Positions 1 to 9,040 of a stretch of DNA of 64,000 nucleotides are shown in pieces. The DNA lies in assembly GCF_002028405.1 (NCBI RefSeq), contig NZ_CP020046.1, forward strand, positions 1,550,001 through 1,614,000, given 5' to 3'. The translations under genes were made by a program, and so were the position numbers. The notes below the pieces were generated by a model that did not search any database, was not told the origin of the DNA, and saw only the letters and a list, made by a program, of their open reading frames with translations. Position 1 is the stretch's first letter, and every line of letters begins with the position of its first letter. This DNA is from Thiomonas intermedia. Lineage in GTDB: Bacteria; Pseudomonadota; Gammaproteobacteria; Burkholderiales; Burkholderiaceae_C.

Positions 1-1328
1 CGCAGCCCGTAGATCAGCACCACGCCCGGCACCGCCGCCGCCACGGTGAACAAATAGAAGTGCGGCCAGCCCAGCGCCTCCACCAGATAGCCCGTGGCCG
101 GGCCGACATAGACCCGCCCTACCGCCGACAGCGCCGACAGCAGCGCGAACTGCGTGGCGGAGAAACGCACATCGCACAGCGCCGACAACAGCGCGACGAA
201 CGCCGCCGTGCCCATGCCGCCGGTGAAGTTCTCCACCCCCACCGCCAGCCCCATGAGCAGCAGGCTCTGCGGCGACACCGCCAGCACCCAGTAGGCCAGA
301 TTCGACACGCCCTGCAACACGCCGAACAGCAGCAGCGCCCGCCACAGCCCCAGCCGCGCCTGCAAGGCCCCGCCCAGGAGGGCGCCGACGATGGTCGCCG
401 CCAGCCCCATGCTCTTGTTCATCAGGCCCACGTCGGCGGGGCTGAATCCCACGCCGCGGATCAGAAAGGTGGTGGACAGCGCCCCGGCGAACGCATCGCC
501 CAGCTTGTAGAACACGATGGCCAGCAGCAAGACCCAGGCCCCCTTGCGGCTGAAAAATTCCTGCAGCGGTTCGACCACGGCCTGGCGCAAGGTGCGCGGC
601 GGCTGGACATGCACCGGCGGGCGCGGCGCCCACAGCGTGACCAGGGTCAGCCCCAGCATGAGGGCCGCCATGAGGGCGTAGATGCCGCGCCAACCCGTCA
701 CATCGGTTGCGAGCCACAGCGCCAGTCCGCCAGAGACGATCATCGCCAGCCGGTAGCCCAGGACCAGCACCGCGGCCCCGGCGCTGCGCTCGGCCGCGGG
801 CAGCATATCGGTGCGATAAGCATCGATCACGATGTCTTGCGAGGCGGAGAAGAAGGCCACGCCCACGGCCAGAAGCAGCAGCGGCACCGCACGCGCGCTG
901 GCCGCGTCCACCCCCAGCGCCTGCGCCGCATGCACCAGGCCCGGCCAGGCCGCCGCCTGATCGGGGCCGGGTACGCCGACGAACGCCATCAGGCCCAGCG
1001 TGGCCGCGAGCAGCAGTTGCGCGAGCAGCAGCCAGCCGCGACGGCGCCCCAGCCAGCGCCCCCAGAACGGCACCGCGAAACGATCCATCGCGGGCGACCA
1101 GAGGAACTTGAACACATAGGCCTGACCGACCAGGGTGGCAAAGCCGATGGCCTTCAGACTCAGGCCCTCCACCGTCAGCCAGGCCTGCAAGGTGCCCGCG
1201 GTCAGCGCCAGCGGCAGGCCCGACGAAAACCCGAGCAGCAGAATGGCGGCGATGCGGCGGTTGCCGAAGACCGCCCAGGCCGAGACGGCGGGCGGCGTGT
1301 CGTTCATGGATTCTGCGGGAGTGGACAT
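1..1328 (-). CDS. ampG: AmpG-type muropeptide permease (MFS), C-terminus cut by window edge
   Basis: The minus strand reads open from about 1328 to the window edge. It encodes a protein with the AmpG N-terminal hallmark GFSSGLPLALTAGTLQAWLT, followed by strongly hydrophobic helices and a late segment ENFTGGMGTAAFVALLSALC. AmpG imports anhydro-muropeptides across the inner membrane for cell-wall recycling and indirectly controls AmpC beta-lactamase. About 440 residues are present, so nearly the whole protein is here, but the stop lies outside the window. Two in-frame ATGs (1328 and 1307) are possible and neither has a clear ribosome site. Upstream is a strong inverted repeat that probably separates it from the preceding genes. 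The identification is firm; the start is not. Confidence 0.88.
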   Translation of the reverse strand, partial: MSTPAESMNDTPPAVSAWAVFGNRRIAAILLLGFSSGLPLALTAGTLQAWLTVEGLSLKAIGFATLVGQAYVFKFLWSPAMDRFAVPFWGRWLGRRRGWLLLAQLLLAATLGLMAFVGVPGPDQAAAWPGLVHAAQALGVDAASARAVPLLLLAVGVAFFSASQDIVIDAYRTDMLPAAERSAGAAVLVLGYRLAMIVSGGLALWLATDVTGWRGIYALMAALMLGLTLVTLWAPRPPVHVQPPRTLRQAVVEPLQEFFSRKGAWVLLLAIVFYKLGDAFAGALSTTFLIRGVGFSPADVGLMNKSMGLAATIVGALLGGALQARLGLWRALLLFGVLQGVSNLAYWVLAVSPQSLLLMGLAVGVENFTGGMGTAAFVALLSALCDVRFSATQFALLSALSAVGRVYVGPATGYLVEALGWPHFYLFTVAAAVPGVVLIYGL

Positions 1329-1394
1329 CGGGCGAGGCAGGCAAGGGACCAGGGCGCAGGATAACCAGCCCGCCGATCAACCCTGCGTCATCTC

Positions 1395-1463
1395 ATGAGA
1401 AAACGCCGGGCCGTCCCAAGTTTTCTCATCCCCCTCGGGGGGCCTGACGCGAATGTGTCAGGC
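1395..1463. terminator. Two stacked hairpins between the 1458 gene and ampG
   Basis: A perfect 10-bp inverted repeat (ATGAGAAAAC at 1395-1404, GTTTTCTCAT at 1420-1429, 15-nt loop) is followed by a 7-bp repeat (GCCTGAC at 1442-1448, GTCAGGC at 1457-1463). The second overlaps the stop codon of the small minus-strand gene. The position just after that gene and before ampG fits a transcription terminator, with T-rich arms in the outer hairpin. An operator role for ampG is the alternative. Confidence 0.5.
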
Positions 1464-1781
1464 ATGGGGGCGCACGGTCGGCAGTGGCCAGCCCAGCAAC
1501 TCCGCCAGCCGGCTGACCACCCACTGCGCTTCCGCCGCGTTCACGCCGGAGTCGGGCGTGCACAGCCCGCGCCATACCCGCGACAACACATCGTCGTCGG
1601 TGACGTGCAGGCTGGACTTGATCTCGGCGGCGTGCTCGGTCAGCATCGTGGCGAGGTCTTCGCAAAACTCGTAGCGCGCGGTGATGACCTCGCGCGGCGC
1701 GCTGGGGCGGGTGCGGTGCGGCACCAGGTAGAGCGCGAGGAACGAGGGCGGAATGACGAGCTGGGAGTCGTCGGCCATCAC
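1458..1781 (-). CDS. Small conserved hypothetical protein (107 aa)
   Basis: A 107-residue acidic soluble protein with no signal peptide or membrane segment. It reads MMADDSQLVIPPSFLALYLV at the N-terminus and is rich in charged helical sequence (YEFCEDLATMLTEHAAEI). I know of similar small proteins in Burkholderiales of unknown function but cannot assign a family. Its ATG overlaps the stop of the aldo/keto reductase by 4 bp, so the two are probably co-translated. A hairpin overlaps its stop codon and is a likely end of the operon. Confidence 0.7.
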   Translation of the reverse strand: MMADDSQLVIPPSFLALYLVPHRTRPSAPREVITARYEFCEDLATMLTEHAAEIKSSLHVTDDDVLSRVWRGLCTPDSGVNAAEAQWVVSRLAELLGWPLPTVRPHA

Positions 1782-2758
1782 TCGAACCCGACCACGGGAT
1801 GCGGTTGATACGGCGCCTCCAGCGCCGCGCGTTCATCGGCGCTGAGCACGATCGACAAGGCGGCCACGGCGTCGAGCAGATGCTGTGGCCTGGACGCGCC
1901 GACGATGGGCGCCGTCACGCCGGGTGTGCCCAGCAGCCAGGCCAGCGCGATCTGCGCCCGCGGCACGCCGCGGCGTGCCGCCACTTCGGCCAGGGCCTGC
2001 GCCACCTCGCGGTCGTTGTGCTGCGTGCGCTCGAACAGCTTGGCGCCAAAGACATCGCTGGCGATGCGCGGGGTTTCCTCGCCCCAGGGCCGCGCCAGGC
2101 GGCCGCGCGCCAGCGGGCTCCACGGCAGCACGCCCACGCCCAGGTCGCGGCACAGCGGCAGCATCTCGCGCTCTTCCTCGCGGTAGAGCAGACTGAGCTC
2201 GGGCTGCATGCTGACGAAGCGCGTCCAGCCGTGTTGCTGCGCGACCTGCTGGGCTTTGGCGAACTGCCAGGCGTACATGCTCGACGCGCCGATGTAGCGG
2301 GCCTTGCCCGCCTTGACCACGTCGTGCAGGGCCTCCATGGTTTCTTCGATGGGGGTGTGCGGATCCCAGCGGTGGATCTGGTAGAGGTCGACGTAGTCCA
2401 TGCGCAGGCGTTTCAGGCTGGCATCGACCTCGAACAGAATCGCCTTGCGCGACAGTCCGCCGATATTGGGCGCCTGCCGCGACGGAAAGCGCACCTTGGT
2501 CGCCACCACGATGTCTTCGCGGCGGGTGAACTCGGGCAGCACACGGCCCAGGATCTCCTCGGACGTGCCGTCCGAATACGAATTGGCGGTATCGAAGAAC
2601 TGGATGCCCAGTTCCACCGCCTGCCGGATCAGGGGGCGGCTGGCGGCTTCATCGAGCGTCCAGGGGTGATTGCCGCGGTCGGGCACGCCATACGTCATGC
2701 AGCCCAGACAAAGACGCGAGACTTCCAGGCCCGTGCGGCCCAGACGGATGGTTTCCAT
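1778..2758 (-). CDS. Aldo/keto reductase
   Basis: A 326-residue TIM-barrel oxidoreductase that reduces aldehydes or ketones with NADPH in the cytoplasm. The catalytic tetrad of the family is visible: Asp56 in FFDTANSYS, Tyr61, Lys88 in VVATKVR, and His129 in DLYQIHR. The C-terminal cofactor region (VTAPIVGASRPQHLLDA) is also present. The length is normal for the family. The start ATG is preceded by AAGGAGA at good spacing. It is followed by the 107-aa gene with a 4-bp overlap. The natural substrate cannot be told from sequence. Confidence 0.93.
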   Translation of the reverse strand: METIRLGRTGLEVSRLCLGCMTYGVPDRGNHPWTLDEAASRPLIRQAVELGIQFFDTANSYSDGTSEEILGRVLPEFTRREDIVVATKVRFPSRQAPNIGGLSRKAILFEVDASLKRLRMDYVDLYQIHRWDPHTPIEETMEALHDVVKAGKARYIGASSMYAWQFAKAQQVAQQHGWTRFVSMQPELSLLYREEEREMLPLCRDLGVGVLPWSPLARGRLARPWGEETPRIASDVFGAKLFERTQHNDREVAQALAEVAARRGVPRAQIALAWLLGTPGVTAPIVGASRPQHLLDAVAALSIVLSADERAALEAPYQPHPVVGFE

Positions 2759-2841
2759 GCAGATCTCCTTGGGCGGCCTCGGCCGCGCAAAGCGTCATTG
2801 CAGCACGAGACGGGCGACGGTGCACAACCCGTTGCCACGGC

Positions 2842-4248
2842 TCAAGGTAGCGCGATGGTTTCTCCGGCCGAGGGCATGTGCCAGGGCTGTCGGCGCCGTT
2901 GCAGTTGTTCGCCGAAGGCGCGCATGCCGCGATCCTCGTCGCCGTGCACCAGAAAAACCCCGCGCGGCGTGCCGCAGCGCGACAGCCAGTCCAGCAACTC
3001 GGTCTGCCCGGCATGGGCGGAGAACCCGTTGATGGTGTGGATCTGGGCCCGCACCGTGATGTCTTCGTCGAACAGGCGCACCTGCCGGGCGCCGTCGATG
3101 ATGCGCCGCGCCAGCGTGCCATTCGCGGCGTAGCCGACGAACAGAATGCTGGCATGGGCCACGCCCAGGTTGTGGCGCAGGTGATGGCGCACGCGCCCGC
3201 CCGTGGCCATGCCCGAACCCGCCAGGATGACCGCGCCGCCGCGGATGGCGTTGATGGCCATCGAGTCGGCCGTTTCCCGCGTCATGCGCAGACCGGGCAG
3301 CGCGAAAGGGTCGTGAGCCCGCAGTCGGGCGTGGACGTCCGTGCGCATGGCCTGTGGGTAGCGCGCAAAGATCTCGGTGGCGGAAATGGCCATGGGGGAA
3401 TCGAGGAACACGGCCAGATGCTTCGGCAGACGACCCTGCGCAAGGCCCACGGACAAGGCGTAAAGCACGTCCTGCGCGCGCTCGAGCGCGAAGGTGGGAA
3501 TGATCACATTGCCGCCCCGCGCCTGGGTGGCGGCCACGGCCTCGATCAGCTCATCGATCGAGGCGCTCCAGGCACGGTGATCGCGGTCGCCGTAGGTCGT
3601 CTCCATCACCACGTAGTCGGGCGGCACGGGCGGCGCCTGAGGATCGTCGAGCAGCGGGCGGCCGCAGCTGCCGATGTCGCCGGAAACATAGATCGTGCGC
3701 GCGCCGCCCTGGTCTTCGAGCTCCAGCAGCACCGAGGCCGACCCGAGGATGTGACCAGCATTCATGAACGTGGCCCGCACGCCGTCGGCCACCTCGATAC
3801 CCTCGCCGTAGGACGCCGTGCCGTCGAAGAAATCCAGGCTGTGAAAGGCCTCGGCCAGGGTGTAGAGCGGCCAAGGCGCACGCTCTTTGCGCCGCGCGGC
3901 ATGGCGCGCCGCGCGGCGGGCCTCTTCTTCCTGCAGGCCTGCGGCGTCGATCAGCACCAGGCGGGCCAGCTCGCGTGTCGGCGCGGTCGAAAAAATGCGG
4001 CCGCGAAAGCACCGCTTCACCAGCAGGGGAATGCGGCCGCAATGGTCGAGGTGGGCGTGAGTCAGCACCAGGGCGTCGATGCGCGATGGATCGAAGCCAA
4101 AGGCCTCGGCGTTGTCCTCGGCCAGCTCGCGGCTGCCCTGGAACAGCCCGCAATCGACCAGCACGCGGGCTCGGCCGGTCTCGATCAGATGACAGGAGCC
4201 GGTGACTTGCCTTGCAGCACCGTGGCAGGACAGGTGAATCATGCGCAT
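2842..4248 (-). CDS. Beta-CASP metallo-beta-lactamase fold hydrolase (RNA-processing type)
   Basis: A 468-residue protein of the MBL-fold, beta-CASP group (YsfN/CPSF73-like), whose members act as RNA nucleases. It starts MRMIHLSCHGAARQVTGS. The zinc motif HxHxDH is at residues 64-69 (HAHLDH), and the beta-CASP and late motifs FLDSPMAISATEIF, GSGMATGGRVRHHL and FSAHAGQTELL follow in the usual order. I chose ATG 4248 because AAAGGAG lies just upstream; the open frame extends further without reason. The TPR gene stops 8 bp upstream, and this ribosome site overlaps that stop, so the two are likely coupled. The RNA substrate is unknown. Confidence 0.9.
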   Translation of the reverse strand: MRMIHLSCHGAARQVTGSCHLIETGRARVLVDCGLFQGSRELAEDNAEAFGFDPSRIDALVLTHAHLDHCGRIPLLVKRCFRGRIFSTAPTRELARLVLIDAAGLQEEEARRAARHAARRKERAPWPLYTLAEAFHSLDFFDGTASYGEGIEVADGVRATFMNAGHILGSASVLLELEDQGGARTIYVSGDIGSCGRPLLDDPQAPPVPPDYVVMETTYGDRDHRAWSASIDELIEAVAATQARGGNVIIPTFALERAQDVLYALSVGLAQGRLPKHLAVFLDSPMAISATEIFARYPQAMRTDVHARLRAHDPFALPGLRMTRETADSMAINAIRGGAVILAGSGMATGGRVRHHLRHNLGVAHASILFVGYAANGTLARRIIDGARQVRLFDEDITVRAQIHTINGFSAHAGQTELLDWLSRCGTPRGVFLVHGDEDRGMRAFGEQLQRRRQPWHMPSAGETIALP

Positions 4249-4255
4249 GCTCCTT

Positions 4256-5758
4256 TCAACAGATCGCGGACGAACCCCGCGCCTCCACGAGGCAGGCCAG
4301 ATCGCGCGCCACCTCAAGAATGACGCGCGCCCAGTCTTCCCCGGCCTGCTGGCGGTACAGCCGCATCACGCCGGGATACCAGGGCGAGTCGGTGCGGTCG
4401 TCGAGCCAGCGCCAATCGGTCTTGTGATGGGGCAGCAAAACCCAGCAGGGACACGCCAGCGCACCCGCCAGATGGGCCACGGCGGTGTCCACGGAGATGA
4501 GCAGATCAAGCTGGGACAGCACCGCCGCGGTGTCGGCAAAGTCGCCGATCTCGGCCCCAAGCGGGATGATCGGAAAAGGGGCGCGACCGGGCAGCGCCTC
4601 CGCCTCGCCCTCGCCCTTCTGCAGGCTGACAAAGCGCACCCTGGCGACCCGCCCCAGAGGCGCCAGCGCGTGCAGCGACGCCAGCGAACGCTCGCGGTCG
4701 TTGACGAAGCCGGGGTTGCCCTTCCAGACCAGGCCCACCCGCAGGAGGTGCGAAAGCTCACTGGCCCGCGGCTCCCGCAGCCGCGGCGACCAGCGTGCGA
4801 GCCGGGCAGGATCGGCCTTCAGATAGGGCAGGCGATCGGGCATCGTGTCGAGCCGCGTTCCGCAAAGCCCCGGCAGGCTGAGCATGGGGCACCACAGATC
4901 CCACGGCAGATCGGCGCCTTGTTCGGCGGCGGGCACGCCGACGGCAATGGCCTGATCGATGCCGTCGGCGTGTTCGAGCAGCGGCTGCAAACCGGGATGA
5001 CACAGCACGCCGACACGCGAGGCGCCCAGCCGCTTGAGCCAGGGCGCATAGCGGCAGAACTGGATCATGTCCCCGTGTCCGGCCTCCACCCCGAGCAGCA
5101 CGGCGCGTCCCCGCAGCGGCTCGCCGCGCCAGCGCGCAAGGCCAATGCGCGCCTGCACCTGCGCATACCAGTCGCGCGCCTCCAGGTAGCGCCAGCCCTC
5201 CTCCAGCCTCCCCAGACGAAGCAACAGCATGGCCAGATTGACCGAGGCGTGAGGCCAGCCGGGCGCCAGGGCCAGCGCACGGCGGTGCGCCTGTTCGGCG
5301 TCGTGGTGGCGCCGCTGTTGCTCGTGTAGCACGCCCAGGCTGGTCCAGGCGGCAGCGCTGTCGGGCTCGATGCGCAAGGCTTCGCGGTAGGTCTGCTCGG
5401 CTTCGTCGTAGCGTTTGCGCCGCTCCAGCAAGGCGCCGAGGTTGATCCAGATCTGAGCCCGCTGTGGCGCAAGCGCGAGTGCCCGGCGGTAGTGGCTCTC
5501 GGCTTCTTCATCGAGACGGCTCAAATCCAGCGCCAGCGCCAGGTTGGCATGGCCTTCGGGCCGGTGGGGCTGCAACAGCACCGCCGCGCACAGAGCGTTG
5601 ACCGCCTCGGAGAGGCGGCCCTGTTGCAGCAGACGGGTGCCTTCTTCAAACGGCTGCGCCCCATCGCCCCCCGAGAGCGCGGCTGGATGTTCCGACGAAG
5701 CGGATAAGAGCTTCAAATGGAGTCCCGTTGAAGGTGCCCGGGTGGCGCAGAACGCCAC
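4256..5758 (-). CDS. TPR protein with C-terminal glycosyltransferase-9-like domain
   Basis: About 500 residues. The N-terminal half holds tandem tetratricopeptide repeats, with recurrent patterns such as AHANLALALDL, AWTSLGVLHEQ and ASVNLAMLLLRLGRLEEGWRYLE. The C-terminal half resembles ADP-heptose transferase-like (GT9) folds: LLGVEAGHGDMIQFCRY, FVSLQKGEGE, and LISVDTAVAHLAGALACPCW. Such proteins occur widely in Betaproteobacteria, probably in surface glycan or flagellin modification; the acceptor is unknown. The open frame continues under the divergent SDR gene, so the true start must be nearer: GTG 5758 or TTG 5716 are the candidates, neither certain. It ends just before the beta-CASP gene. 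Confidence 0.78.
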   Translation of the reverse strand: MAFCATRAPSTGLHLKLLSASSEHPAALSGGDGAQPFEEGTRLLQQGRLSEAVNALCAAVLLQPHRPEGHANLALALDLSRLDEEAESHYRRALALAPQRAQIWINLGALLERRKRYDEAEQTYREALRIEPDSAAAWTSLGVLHEQQRRHHDAEQAHRRALALAPGWPHASVNLAMLLLRLGRLEEGWRYLEARDWYAQVQARIGLARWRGEPLRGRAVLLGVEAGHGDMIQFCRYAPWLKRLGASRVGVLCHPGLQPLLEHADGIDQAIAVGVPAAEQGADLPWDLWCPMLSLPGLCGTRLDTMPDRLPYLKADPARLARWSPRLREPRASELSHLLRVGLVWKGNPGFVNDRERSLASLHALAPLGRVARVRFVSLQKGEGEAEALPGRAPFPIIPLGAEIGDFADTAAVLSQLDLLISVDTAVAHLAGALACPCWVLLPHHKTDWRWLDDRTDSPWYPGVMRLYRQQAGEDWARVILEVARDLACLVEARGSSAIC

Positions 5759-5867
5759 CCCGTCGAGTGGGACTTGAGCATAGCTCGGCGGCACGGTTTC
5801 GTCGCTGACGCGCCTGCAGGAAACACGCCGCGCGCGTAAAGTCTCCGGCTTTGCCCAAGGAGAAAAT

Positions 5868-6632
5868 ATGACCCTGAATCTCGCTCCTGCTTCGCTGAAG
5901 GATCGTGTGGTCCTCATCACGGGCGCGTCCTCCGGCTTCGGCGAGGCAACCGCCGAACTGTTCGCCCAGGCCGGTGCGCGCCTGGCGCTGAGCGCACGCC
6001 GGGGCGACCGGCTGGACGCCCTGGCCGCGCGCCTCAGCGCGTTGGGCTCCGAGGTACTGGTTCTTCCCGCCGACCTGGCCGACATCGGCGCCGCGCAAGC
6101 CATCGTGCACGATACGGAAGCGCATTTCGGCCGACTCGACATTCTGGTCAACAACGCCGGGGTCATGTACTTGGAGCCCATCGACAGCGCGGACATGGCC
6201 CGCTGGCAGCACATGATCCAGCTGAACCTGCTCGGACTCATCGCCAGTTGCCAGGCCGCCCTGCCCGGCATGCGCGCCAGAAAGGACGGCCACATCTTCA
6301 ACATGGCCTCCACGGCGGGGCGCCAGGCCAACCCCAACGGCGGCGGCTATTCGGCGTCGAAATGGGGCGTCGTCGGCTTCAGCGAATCGCTGCGGCGCGA
6401 GGCCTACAAAGACAACATCCGCGTCACCGTGATCGAGCCGGGCGTGGCCCAGACCGAGCTGCGCGACCATATCGCTCACGCGCCCACGCAGACGGCCCTC
6501 AACAGTTGGGCCGACAGCATGCGCCAGTTGCAGAGCGCAGACATCGCCCGCGCCATCGTGTTCTGTGCCGGCCAGCCCGCGCATGTGAACATCAACGAAA
6601 TCTTGATGCGCCCCACCGACCAGGAACGCTGA
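5868..6632 (+). CDS. Short-chain dehydrogenase/reductase (SDR)
   Basis: A 254-residue classical SDR that oxidises or reduces an alcohol/ketone pair with NAD(P). The cofactor motif TGASSGFG is at 18-25, the structural NNAG at 95-98, and the catalytic Ser148, Tyr161 and Lys165 (YSASKWG). A basic pair (SARRGDR) after the second strand suggests NADP preference. AAGGAGAA lies upstream of the ATG. It is divergent from the TPR gene and is followed 31 bp later by the ABM-fold gene, so these two probably form an operon. The substrate is unknown. Confidence 0.93.
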   Translation: MTLNLAPASLKDRVVLITGASSGFGEATAELFAQAGARLALSARRGDRLDALAARLSALGSEVLVLPADLADIGAAQAIVHDTEAHFGRLDILVNNAGVMYLEPIDSADMARWQHMIQLNLLGLIASCQAALPGMRARKDGHIFNMASTAGRQANPNGGGYSASKWGVVGFSESLRREAYKDNIRVTVIEPGVAQTELRDHIAHAPTQTALNSWADSMRQLQSADIARAIVFCAGQPAHVNINEILMRPTDQER

Positions 6633-6663
6633 AACCGTTCCACAGCCCAGGAGACTGCAAACC

Positions 6664-6954
6664 ATGATTCATGAACTCGCCGATATTCAGATCCGGCCCG
6701 GCACCCAGGCCGAGTTCGAAGCCGCCATCGCTCATGGCGTGAACACCGTCATCGCACAAGCCCAAGGCTTCGAAGGCTACGAGATCCGCAAGGGGATCGA
6801 GGCCCCCGAGCGCTACCTGCTGATGATTCGCTGGACCACACTGGAAGACCACACCGTGGGCTTCCGCCAGTCCGAGGCCTTCGCGCAATGGCGGGCGATA
6901 GTCGGCCCCTACTTCGCCCAGCCCCCGGTGGTTCTGCACTTCACGACCCTGTAA
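6664..6954 (+). CDS. Antibiotic biosynthesis monooxygenase (ABM) fold protein
   Basis: A 96-residue dimeric ferredoxin-like protein. It begins MIHELADIQIRPGTQAEFEA and carries the family pattern GFEGYEIRKGIEAPERYLLM then IRWTTLEDHTVGFRQSEAF. Members are small cofactor-less monooxygenases or YgiN-like quinol oxidases. AGGAG lies just upstream of the ATG. It follows the SDR closely and may act in the same redox step. It is the last gene of the undisturbed left segment; recombinase debris begins about 60 bp beyond its stop. Confidence 0.85.
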   Translation: MIHELADIQIRPGTQAEFEAAIAHGVNTVIAQAQGFEGYEIRKGIEAPERYLLMIRWTTLEDHTVGFRQSEAFAQWRAIVGPYFAQPPVVLHFTTL

Positions 6955-7014
6955 GAAGGACAGAGGCTTCGAGCACAAAACCGGCGAACTGACGCCCGGC
7001 AAACGGCCCGGCGG

Positions 7015-7512
7015 CGTAAGCAAGACCTGCTTTCCGATGAGGCGTTCAAGGTCTTCGAGGCTGAAGTCCGTCGCCTTATGGCTGCAGGACAGCCAGAGGC
7101 TCGTGACTTCGAGCGCGACACGAGAGAGGTCGAGAACATCATGAACGCGATCAGGCAGGGCGTCGTAACGTCGACGACGCTCAAAGCTCTCCAAGACGCC
7201 GAGGCTAAGGTGAACGCCGCCAAGGCACGCCAGCACGAAACCGCGAGGATGGCGCCTGTCGAGATGATCCCGCGGGCTCGGGAAATCCATCAAGAGATGG
7301 TTTCCAAACTCGAACAGATTGACGACGTCGCTGCCGCCAGAGAGGCCATTCGCGCCATCGTTGGCGAAATTCGGCTGGTCCCGGATGGCGGCGAACTAAG
7401 CGCAGAAATGACAAACGCCGGACTGGCCGGCGTTTGTCAAATGGCGTTGGTTGCGGGGGCAGGATTTGAGCGCTGGTTGACTCCTGTGAGAATTCGTCTC
7501 ACACAGCGCTGA
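7015..7512 (+). pseudogene. Truncated 3' end of a large serine recombinase gene
   Basis: From codon 7015 the frame reads KQDLLSDEAFKVFEAEVRRL, almost the same as the C-terminal third of the intact recombinase at 45498-47087. The nucleotide match runs to about 7469. It differs by scattered substitutions and a 12-bp in-frame deletion (ERDIARASREVE becomes ERDTREVE). Everything coding for the resolvase, recombinase and zinc-ribbon domains is missing, and the frame then runs past the homology into unrelated sequence. It is the footprint of an older integration or deletion event next to the ABM gene. It cannot be an active recombinase. Confidence 0.88.
7448..7469. repeat. Partial att core (tRNA-Met 3' end) shared with 47044-47065
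   Basis: These 22 bp are identical to the left half of the tRNA-like segment at the end of the intact recombinase gene. They correspond, read on the minus strand, to part of the T arm and the acceptor end with CCA. The identity stops at 7469; the rest of the tRNA segment is absent here, so this looks like a decayed or recombined att site. Confidence 0.75.
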
Positions 7513-7920
7513 TCGTTGATGCGTAGTGGGACGGCGCCGCGATCTCGGAGTGGTCGGGGCGTGGCGTGCTTGACGCCGCGGCCTGCGGAGCGATGGCGCG
7601 AACTGGAACGTGGCGCTGGACCCATCGGCTCAGTGGCGGCATCGGATGCGGCACTGCCGAACGAACCACAGGAGGGGGGCGAAGAACCCCTTCGGCGTCT
7701 CGTGCATGCCTTGCTTAAAGCCAAGGAAGAAGGCCTTGATTGATCGGATCATGGTTGAGATCGTACCCCTACGGGCGATCCATCGATTTTCAACTGCCAC
7801 GCACCCCGCGGCCACCTGACAGCACCTCCGCGTCGGGGCATGCCCCTCTGGAATCCGACCGTTTCACGCGGCCTGGCGGCGAACATCACCTCCATCGAGG
7901 ACGACGGCCGCGCGTATTGC
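7513..7920. other. Low-information spacer with one doubtful small ORF
   Basis: No convincing gene. The only stretch with protein-like character is a minus-strand ORF at 7630-7752 (41 aa) containing FFLGFKQGMHETPKGFFAPL. It has no clear ribosome site, and I give it little weight. The rest is GC-rich shadow sequence between the recombinase relic and the GNAT toxin gene. Confidence 0.4.
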
Positions 7921-8424
7921 TCATAGCTGCCCCGCGTGACGCCGCGCATCCTTGAGCAGCAAGATCAGTTGCCGCTCGTTCTCTGGCATGGGCTCGAAGC
8001 CGAAGCGACGATAGAACGCCTCGGCACTGGCGTCGATGGGGTGCGTCAGCAGCGCTCGGATTCCCGCCTGTTCGGCAATCGCGAGGGTGCGCCGGATGGC
8101 ATCCTGCAGCAGACTGAAACCGAGGCCGCGCCCCTGGTAGTCGAGATCAACAGCAAGCCTCGCCAGGATGACCAGCGGGATCGGATACTGCCCCATGCCA
8201 CGACGAATCCGCTCGGGCGCCTCGAGCGTGTCGATCTGGCCGACGGTCAGACTGTAGTAGCCAGCCACCCGCTCCCCGTCGCACAGGACAAAGGTTCGGG
8301 CCGAGCCACTGCCGTGGGCCTGGCGGGCATGGCGTAGCAGCCAATCGGTGAGCGCAGGTTTCCCGCAGTCAAACGCTTCCACCCGATGATGCGCGTCAAG
8401 CGGCTGCGGTGCGGACAGGCTCAT
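7921..8424 (-). CDS. GNAT acetyltransferase toxin (TacT/AtaT-like)
   Basis: A 167-residue GNAT-fold protein. The acetyl-CoA region is recognisable (ILARLAVDLDYQGRGLGFSLLQDA), followed by AFYRRFGFEPMPEN, typical of TacT/AtaT/KacT toxins that acetylate charged aminoacyl-tRNA and stop translation. Its ATG overlaps the stop of the DUF1778 antitoxin by 4 bp, the standard order of this type II module. The start MSLSAPQPLDAHHRVEAFDC matches the usual family N-terminus. A housekeeping acetyltransferase is possible but unlikely given the partner. Confidence 0.9.
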   Translation of the reverse strand: MSLSAPQPLDAHHRVEAFDCGKPALTDWLLRHARQAHGSGSARTFVLCDGERVAGYYSLTVGQIDTLEAPERIRRGMGQYPIPLVILARLAVDLDYQGRGLGFSLLQDAIRRTLAIAEQAGIRALLTHPIDASAEAFYRRFGFEPMPENERQLILLLKDARRHAGQL

Positions 8425-8708
8425 TTAGTGGCCCAGACCGGGCGTCGGGAGAACAGATCGGCCAAACCAGGGTTGTCGGATTCCGGCCGATCCAGCATAT
8501 CGAGGATCGCCTGGTACTGGCTACCGGAAACCATGAACAATCGCTGGTCGAGCAAGGTCTGTTCTGCGGCCTGGTAGGCCGCGTCGAGCACGAAATCCGT
8601 CAGCGACTTGTGCGCGACTTCAGCGGCGCGGCGCAGCACGGTTTCCTGTTCAGGGGTCGCGCGCAGCCCGAGTCGAGCGGTGCGCGCTGTGGAAGTGGCT
8701 GCGGTCAT
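8421..8708 (-). CDS. DUF1778 ribbon-helix-helix antitoxin (TacA-like)
   Basis: A 95-residue protein with an N-terminal ribbon-helix-helix segment (TARLGLRATPEQETVLRRAA) and a C-terminal toxin-wrapping part rich in acidic and hydrophobic residues. DUF1778 proteins neutralise GNAT toxins and repress their own promoter. AAGGAGG sits just upstream of the ATG. The GNAT toxin follows with a 4-bp overlap. The intergenic DNA above it (8709 onward) presumably carries the autoregulated promoter, but I see no clean palindrome. Confidence 0.9.
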   Translation of the reverse strand: MTAATSTARTARLGLRATPEQETVLRRAAEVAHKSLTDFVLDAAYQAAEQTLLDQRLFMVSGSQYQAILDMLDRPESDNPGLADLFSRRPVWATK

Positions 8709-9040
8709 GATGAGCCTCCTTGGGCATACAAGAGACTCAATGTTAGTACGAATGACGCCGACCGTCCGCCCAATGCCTGCTGTCGGGCGGCTGCCTGAAT
8801 TTGCCGGAATGCCCGTGGCGTAAAGGTGGCACGGCGCAATCGTGCTGAAAGTCGGTGACCTGCTGTCAATGGGTACTCAGTATCTTCGGGGGCGGGAACT
8901 AAGCGCGCCGCGCTTTTCAGAGGGAGCATGGCTGTTTTCGGGTTTTAGATACCCCTCACGACACCCCATGCTTTTACGGGTGTCGCGGTTCGGTGCCTCC
9001 TCTGTCGAAAAGGAGTTCACTACCGGCGCCGCTGCGATCA
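8709..9040. other. Intergenic segment with a hairpin, no gene
   Basis: I find no coding sequence here. A perfect 8-bp inverted repeat (CGACACCC at 8959-8966, GGGTGTCG at 8978-8985, 11-nt loop) stands in the middle. It could be a terminator or an end of a decayed insertion element. The right side merges into the IS21 istB remnant. Confidence 0.45.

Noticed and set aside
60-1364. Long plus-strand ORF (434 aa) opposite ampG
   Set aside because: Its translation is Arg/Gln/His-rich low-complexity sequence, while the minus strand encodes a clear AmpG. It is a high-GC antisense shadow.
2878-4323. 481-aa plus-strand ORF opposite the beta-CASP gene
   Set aside because: Shadow; the minus strand has HxHxDH and the ordered beta-CASP motifs.
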